Source of the DNA: Halorientalis sp.
GTDB taxonomy: Archaea > Halobacteriota > Halobacteria > Halobacteriales > Haloarculaceae
Reading direction: 5' to 3'
Length of the DNA stretch: 64,000 nt
Assembly (NCBI RefSeq): GCF_028275115.1
Contig: NZ_JAQCNH010000092.1
Coordinates: 1 to 64,000 of the forward strand
In this document: positions 58,913 through 64,000 of the stretch, piece by piece
How positions within the stretch are numbered: position 1 is the stretch's first letter
Layout of the letters: the number at the start of each line of letters is the position of its first letter
Made by a program: the position numbers and the translations under genes
The notes under the pieces: generated by a model
The model's input: only the letters and a program-made list of their open reading frames with translations
Told to the model about the DNA's origin: nothing
Databases searched by the model: none

Positions 58913-59902
58913 ATGGCCCTCTACGCAGTCGACAACGTCGGTGACGCGATCGACGCGACCAGCGCGTTCCTCTTTCCAATCGACCGGTCCCGATGGCTAC
59001 GTCTCGCCGTCGTCACGTTCTTTGTCGCCGTCGGATTCAGTCTGAACGGCCCCACGAACGCCGGCACGTCGGCATCGAGCTTCAGCGGTGACGTCTCCGA
59101 ACTCCCCGGGCTCATCCCGGGCGACCTACTGGCCGTCCTGTCGCTGATCACCGCCGCCGTCGCCGTGCTCGTCGCAGCCCTTGGACTGGTCGGGTCGGTG
59201 ATGGAGTTCGTCTTCGTCGAATCGGTCCGTCGCGAGGCGGTCCACGTGAGACGGTACGGCCGCCAGCATCTGAGCGCCGGTCTCCGACTGTTCGCCTTTC
59301 GGCTCGGGGTCTTCCTGCTCGCAGCGGGACTGGTCGCCGGTGTCGTCTACGTCGCTGGCCCGACCGGTCCGGTGTTGGCCTGGACCGACGCACAGATTCT
59401 CTCGGCCGCCCTCCTAGCGCTCCCACTTCTCGCGGTCCTGTTCCCGCTCGCCGCCCTGATCGACGGGCTCACCGTCGACTTCGTCGTCCCTGTCGCCGTC
59501 CTGCAGGACCGGTCGATTCTCGACGGCTGGCGGCGCTTCTGGCCGACGCTACGCGCGAACGTCTGGCAGTACGCCGCCTACGTCCTCGTTGCCTTCCTGC
59601 TCAATATCGTCGTGGGCCTGGCTGCGACGGCCGCCGTCGCTATCGCCGCAACCCTGCTCGCGATTCCGTTCGTCGCGGTCGGCGTCGCTACCTTTCTCGC
59701 CGGCGGCGGGACGCTCACTACTGTCGTCGTCGCCGCCCTCGCCGTCCTCGTCACCGTTTACCTCCTCCTCGTGCTCGCCGTGGTTGCCCTCGTGCAGGTC
59801 CCACTCCAGACGTTTCTGCGTCATTACACACTGTTGGTGCTTGGCGACACCGACGACGACCTCGACCTGCTCTCGGAACGGCGAACCGCCGTTCGGGAGT
59901 GA
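58913..59902 (+). CDS. DUF7544-like multi-TM membrane protein
   Basis: Several long hydrophobic segments. Confidence 0.65.
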   Translation: MALYAVDNVGDAIDATSAFLFPIDRSRWLRLAVVTFFVAVGFSLNGPTNAGTSASSFSGDVSELPGLIPGDLLAVLSLITAAVAVLVAALGLVGSVMEFVFVESVRREAVHVRRYGRQHLSAGLRLFAFRLGVFLLAAGLVAGVVYVAGPTGPVLAWTDAQILSAALLALPLLAVLFPLAALIDGLTVDFVVPVAVLQDRSILDGWRRFWPTLRANVWQYAAYVLVAFLLNIVVGLAATAAVAIAATLLAIPFVAVGVATFLAGGGTLTTVVVAALAVLVTVYLLLVLAVVALVQVPLQTFLRHYTLLVLGDTDDDLDLLSERRTAVRE

Positions 59903-60005
59903 CGACCTGCGTCCTCCACCCCTGCTCGACCCCTAACGTCGCTCTCTCGATTACACTTTCACTTCCGGGCGGGTTTTTATACTCTTTCCAGCCGAAGTGG
60001 GTAGT

Positions 60006-60461
60006 ATGGGTCAGACGACTCTCGACGACGACGATCTGTTCGACGAGGCTGCCTCGGAGATGCGCGAGGACGTCGAGGAATCGCTCGCGAACGCCCGCAG
60101 GGCACTGCCCGAGGGCGACGCCATTTGGGACGTGGACGCGGGCAACACCCTCGGTGTACTGAACGGCCTGCGGTCGGCACTGGACCCGGGCGAGGCACGA
60201 GAGCACCTCACCGACGCCAAAAAGTGGTACACGATGGGCGAACGCGCCGACGCTTTCGAGGACGCCGACGACCTCGCCGAGGAGATCGAGACGCTCCAAG
60301 AGATGTTCGAGGACATCGAAACTGCGCACGAGCAGGTGAGCGACCTCGCCAGCACCGTGCCGGAACTGCGTGGTTCGCTGGACGACGCTCACGCGGCAAC
60401 CGAAGACGAGTCCGAGGCCGACGCCGACAGCGACGCCGAGGAAGCCGAAGCCGCCGACTAG
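60006..60461 (+). CDS. DUF5790-like acidic haloarchaeal protein
   Basis: Intact acidic ORF, helical, EALPEGDAIWDVDAGNTLGVLNGLRSAL-type core. Confidence 0.65.
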   Translation: MGQTTLDDDDLFDEAASEMREDVEESLANARRALPEGDAIWDVDAGNTLGVLNGLRSALDPGEAREHLTDAKKWYTMGERADAFEDADDLAEEIETLQEMFEDIETAHEQVSDLASTVPELRGSLDDAHAATEDESEADADSDAEEAEAAD

Positions 60462-61207
60462 CGGTGGTCGGGCAGCCCCGTGTCGCGGTTCGACACTCGT
60501 TCCAGTAGCGCCGACAGTGCCGTCGCCGCCTCCTCGACCAGTTGTTTCCCCAGGTCTGTGTTCCCTCCACGAGGGTCGCCCACCGTCCCGTTCTCGCTGA
60601 ACTCCGCGCTGTCGTGCGCCAGATTCACTCCGCTCTCCCACTCGCCCCAGCCGTCGGCTCCCCCTTCGGCCGCCTCGTCCAGTCGGTCCTCGTTGACCAG
60701 TTCGGGGTGGAGATGCCGGAGTACGCTTGTTTCTAGAGGGCCGCCGTGGCCCATCGTCACCTCCTCGGGGTCGACGGCGTCGAACCAGGTGAACGCGGCC
60801 GCGTAGCCGTCGGAGTGGCGGGTGACGCGAGCGGCGGTCTCTCGGAGCGCGGCGACGTTGCCGCCGTGCCCGTTGACGAGCACGGTCTTGGACCAGCCGT
60901 GAGACCGCAGGCTTCCGACGGTCTCGCGGACGTAGTCCCGGAAGGTGTCCTCGCTCACCCACAGTGTTCCGGTGAACTGGCGGTGTTCCTCGGCGACGCC
61001 GACCGGGATTGGCGGTGCGACCACGACGGACTCGTCGGCATCGTCCTCGTACCGCTCCGCGCCGGCCTCGGCGACGGCCTCGGCGGTGATGTAGTCCGTC
61101 CCGAGCGGGGCGTGGGGGCCGTGCTGTTCGGTACTGCCGACCGGGAGGACGGCCAGGTCGGGGTCGGCGGCGTCGACATCGGTCCAGGTGGCCTCGGCGA
61201 GGTGCAT
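60458..61207 (-). CDS. Creatininase family protein (ArfB-like)
   Basis: LPVGSTEQHGPHAPLGTDYITAEAVA, LVNGHGGNVAAL. Confidence 0.85.
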   Translation of the reverse strand: MHLAEATWTDVDAADPDLAVLPVGSTEQHGPHAPLGTDYITAEAVAEAGAERYEDDADESVVVAPPIPVGVAEEHRQFTGTLWVSEDTFRDYVRETVGSLRSHGWSKTVLVNGHGGNVAALRETAARVTRHSDGYAAAFTWFDAVDPEEVTMGHGGPLETSVLRHLHPELVNEDRLDEAAEGGADGWGEWESGVNLAHDSAEFSENGTVGDPRGGNTDLGKQLVEEAATALSALLERVSNRDTGLPDHR

Positions 61208-61586
61208 CACCTGACTCCTCGGCCGGCGGCCACGTAAGCGCCCCGGCACGGGACAGGACCGCCGAGCGGGACCACTACTATAAGCCACAGTCTCTATTCG
61301 CTGGCGCTCACGAGAGCGCGTACGCCGACCTGTGACCCGACGTTGCCGTCGCGGCCGCGGTCAGTCCCCTCCTGCTGATCGCGCCCCGTCGCTGTAGCCC
61401 GTCCGGAGTTGGGGAGTCGAAACGAGTACGCGAACCCGCGTAGGGTCACGAGTCACCGGTCGAACGCGACGAGATAAAAAGCGGCCGCACTCCACCGGTA
61501 CGGCGTTCGTCGAATAAGCCGGCGTGGTCGGTCGTCGCCGTCGTCCGGACGCCGACCGCGGTTTGGCCCGCTCCGGTCCGGACGGA

Positions 61587-63530
61587 TTAGTCGTCGTCGG
61601 ACTCCGTCTTCGCCCGTCGCTTCGTCGCCCGCTGGACGAAATCCTCCGGCAACTCCTCAATCTCACCGGCCTGGACCGCCCAGAGGTTGGCGTAGAGCCC
61701 GTTCTCTGCCAACAACTCTCCGTGACTTCCGCGCTCGACGATCTGTCCGTCTTCGAGGACGACGATCCGGTCTGCGTCCCTGATAGTCGAGAGTCGGTGG
61801 GCGATGGCGAAGGTCGTGCGGTCCTCGGCGAGCCGGTCCAGCGAACGCTGGATGAGCATCTCCGTCTCGGTGTCCACGTCGCTGGTCGCCTCGTCCAGCA
61901 CCAGAATCTCGGGGTCTTTGAGAACTGCCCGGGCGATGGCGATACGCTGGCGCTGGCCGCCCGAGAGCTTCACACCACGCTCGCCGACTTCGGTGTCGTA
62001 CCCTTCCGGGAGATTCGTGATGAACTCGTGGGCCTCGGCGCGTTTCGCAGCCTCGATTATCTCCTGTCTGCTGGCGTCGAAGGTACCGTACCTGATGTTC
62101 TCGGCGACCGTCCCGTAGAACAGGAACGTCTCCTGGCTGACGTAGCCGACGGTCTCGCGAAGACTCTGAATCGTCACGTCCCGGACGTCTTGGCCGTCGA
62201 CACGAATCGTCCCCTCGCCCACGTCGTACATCCGCATGAGCAACTTCAGTACGGTGGACTTCCCTGCGCCCGTTGGGCCGACCAGCGCGAACGTCTCGCC
62301 GCCATCGACCTCGAAAGAGATATCCTCGAGAACCGGCTCGTCGTCGCTATCGTACGAGAAACCGACGTTCTCGTACTCGACGCGTCCCTCGTCGAGGACG
62401 AGTTCCTCCGCGTCCGGCTCCTCGGCGATGCGGGCGGGCGTGTCCATCAGACCGAAGATACGCTCGGCGGAGGCCCGTGCCCGCTGGTACATGTTGATGA
62501 TCTGTCCGAACTGTGCCATCGGCCAAATGAACCGCTGTGTCAGGAGAATGAACGTGACGAACTCCCCCGTCGAGAGCGGCAGGGTGAACAGCCACGGCGC
62601 CTGCCCGGTATTCGTGACCGATACCACCCAGAACCCGCCGATGGCGAACGTGAGGACGAACCCGACGCCGGAGATGATCCGCAGGCCCGGGAAGAAGACG
62701 ATCCGGGTCTTGATCGCCCCCCAGTTCGCATCGAAGTAGCCCTGTGACGCGTCTTCGACGCGGTCGGACTCGTATGACTCGGTGTTCGCACTCTTGATGA
62801 CCTGAATCCCGCCGAGATTGTTCTCTAGACGCGAGTTGACCTTCCCGACGGAGGACCGAACGTCGGCGTACTTCGGCTGAATCGTCTTGATGAACCGGTA
62901 GGTGAAGTATGCGATGAGCGGCACCGGAACGAGTGCAACCAGTGCGAGTTGCCAGTTGATCCAAAAGAGGATACCGGCGATCCCCAACACCATGACTGCG
63001 AGCCGGAACGCGGAGTTCATCCCGTCGTTGAGAAAGTTCTCTAGCCTGTTGACATCGTTCGAGAGGATGGACATCATCTCGCCGGTCTGCTTGGCGGCGA
63101 AAAAGTCCATGTTCAGCCGTTGCATCTTGTCGTACGTGTCGGTCCGGATATTGTGTTGGATGCGCTGTGCGAACGCGTTCCACCCCCAGTTTCGCACCCA
63201 GTGGAACCCGGCCCCGAGGAGGAAGGCGACGCCGATGATACCGATTGTTAGGATCAACTGCTCCGTCTGAGTCGTCGGCAGCCACGCCTGCGGAACGCCG
63301 AGCAGGCTGTAGGCTCTCTCACCACGGATGATAGCGTCGATCGCGAGACCGAGAAGGACTGGGGGTAACAAATCGAGCAGGCGAGCGGCGATGCTAGCGG
63401 CCAAGCCAACGCTGAACGCACCCGCGTTCTCCCGGCCATACTCGGCGAACAGTCGCCGCATCGGGTTGTCGGTCCGCTCGCGTGCTTCCTCGAACGGGTC
63501 GTCGTCTGTGTCGGCCGCACCGATATCCAT
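61587..63530 (-). CDS. ABC transporter, fused permease and ATP-binding domains (type IV exporter)
   Basis: LVGPTGAGKSTVLKLLMRMYD, VKLSGGQRQRIAIARAVLKDPEILVLDEATSDVD, six TM helices. Confidence 0.95.
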   Translation of the reverse strand: MDIGAADTDDDPFEEARERTDNPMRRLFAEYGRENAGAFSVGLAASIAARLLDLLPPVLLGLAIDAIIRGERAYSLLGVPQAWLPTTQTEQLILTIGIIGVAFLLGAGFHWVRNWGWNAFAQRIQHNIRTDTYDKMQRLNMDFFAAKQTGEMMSILSNDVNRLENFLNDGMNSAFRLAVMVLGIAGILFWINWQLALVALVPVPLIAYFTYRFIKTIQPKYADVRSSVGKVNSRLENNLGGIQVIKSANTESYESDRVEDASQGYFDANWGAIKTRIVFFPGLRIISGVGFVLTFAIGGFWVVSVTNTGQAPWLFTLPLSTGEFVTFILLTQRFIWPMAQFGQIINMYQRARASAERIFGLMDTPARIAEEPDAEELVLDEGRVEYENVGFSYDSDDEPVLEDISFEVDGGETFALVGPTGAGKSTVLKLLMRMYDVGEGTIRVDGQDVRDVTIQSLRETVGYVSQETFLFYGTVAENIRYGTFDASRQEIIEAAKRAEAHEFITNLPEGYDTEVGERGVKLSGGQRQRIAIARAVLKDPEILVLDEATSDVDTETEMLIQRSLDRLAEDRTTFAIAHRLSTIRDADRIVVLEDGQIVERGSHGELLAENGLYANLWAVQAGEIEELPEDFVQRATKRRAKTESDDD

Positions 63531-63590
63531 CACTAGTTGAACGTGCTGAATCCGCAAAAGCCCCACGTTTGAGGACGCTGCCCCGCTGTC

Positions 63591-64000
63591 TCAGCTCACG
63601 CCGCCGGGATTCGGCGTCGCATCTGACGCCGCAACCCGAGCCGGGATTGCCACTGTATCACCCACCGACAACCCAGTCCGGTTGGCGTAGCCGCGATTCA
63701 CCTCAAGCACGTACTGCCCCGACCCCGGGTAGCGGGTGAGGTTCGTCTCGGCCACACCAGGTTCGGTGGGGGCGTGATGGATGGTTGTGACTGTGCCGTT
63801 GGCCGCGACGAAGAGGATGTCTAGCGGAAAGTCCATATCCCGCATAACGTAGGTGCGCGTACCGGAGGACTGGTAGACGAACAGCATCCCCTCACTGTCG
63901 TTCAACGCCTCGGTGTCGCTGAGGCCGGTGTAGCGCTCGCCGACGGTGTCGGCAATCGTCACCGTGACTCGCCCCAGCACGGTGGTGTTCTCGTCCCGGA
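63591..64000 (-). CDS. DUF192 family protein, 5' end beyond window
   Basis: TVGERYTGLSDTEALNDSEGMLFVYQSSGTRTYVMRDMDFPLDILFV. Confidence 0.85.
   Translation of the reverse strand, partial: RDENTTVLGRVTVTIADTVGERYTGLSDTEALNDSEGMLFVYQSSGTRTYVMRDMDFPLDILFVAANGTVTTIHHAPTEPGVAETNLTRYPGSGQYVLEVNRGYANRTGLSVGDTVAIPARVAASDATPNPGGVS

Noticed and set aside
1-64000. CRISPR array, prophage or rRNA operon
   Set aside because: No regularly spaced repeats, phage structural genes or rRNA-like sequence seen on reading the window.

Overview
GC-rich haloarchaeal chromosome segment (acidic proteins, TAT/lipobox lipoproteins, DUF families typical of Halobacteria). Most of it is ordinary core genome: thiolase, long-chain acyl-CoA synthetase, aconitase, MsrA, a Dcd/dUTPase-type enzyme, a Get3/ArsA ATPase, an aIF2-beta/TRAM protein, an Azf-like NAD-dependent dehydrogenase, RPA, histone plus histone-deacetylase-family enzyme, CCA-adding enzyme, MptD-like aldolase, a creatininase-family enzyme and an ABC exporter, with three tRNA genes (two carrying BHB introns). 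The stretches that deserve a second look are: (i) a probable archaeal SipW/TasA-like secretion-fibre locus at 24.3-28.5 kb, where two substrates share an N-terminal signature next to their own signal peptidase; (ii) a tightly overlapping five-gene signalling cluster at 29.4-37.9 kb built around a giant multi-PAS/GAF histidine kinase; (iii) a DabAB inorganic-carbon transporter with palindromes in its promoter; (iv) several IS200/IS605 (IS1341/TnpB) elements and remnants, including a ~98 bp hairpin insertion that splits a PH-domain gene and a disrupted HAD gene at the left edge; (v) a decayed accessory patch at 52.8-56.1 kb downstream of tRNA-Met. No CRISPR array, rRNA operon or prophage was seen. 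All assignments are by reading the supplied translations and the nucleotide sequence; no database search was run.
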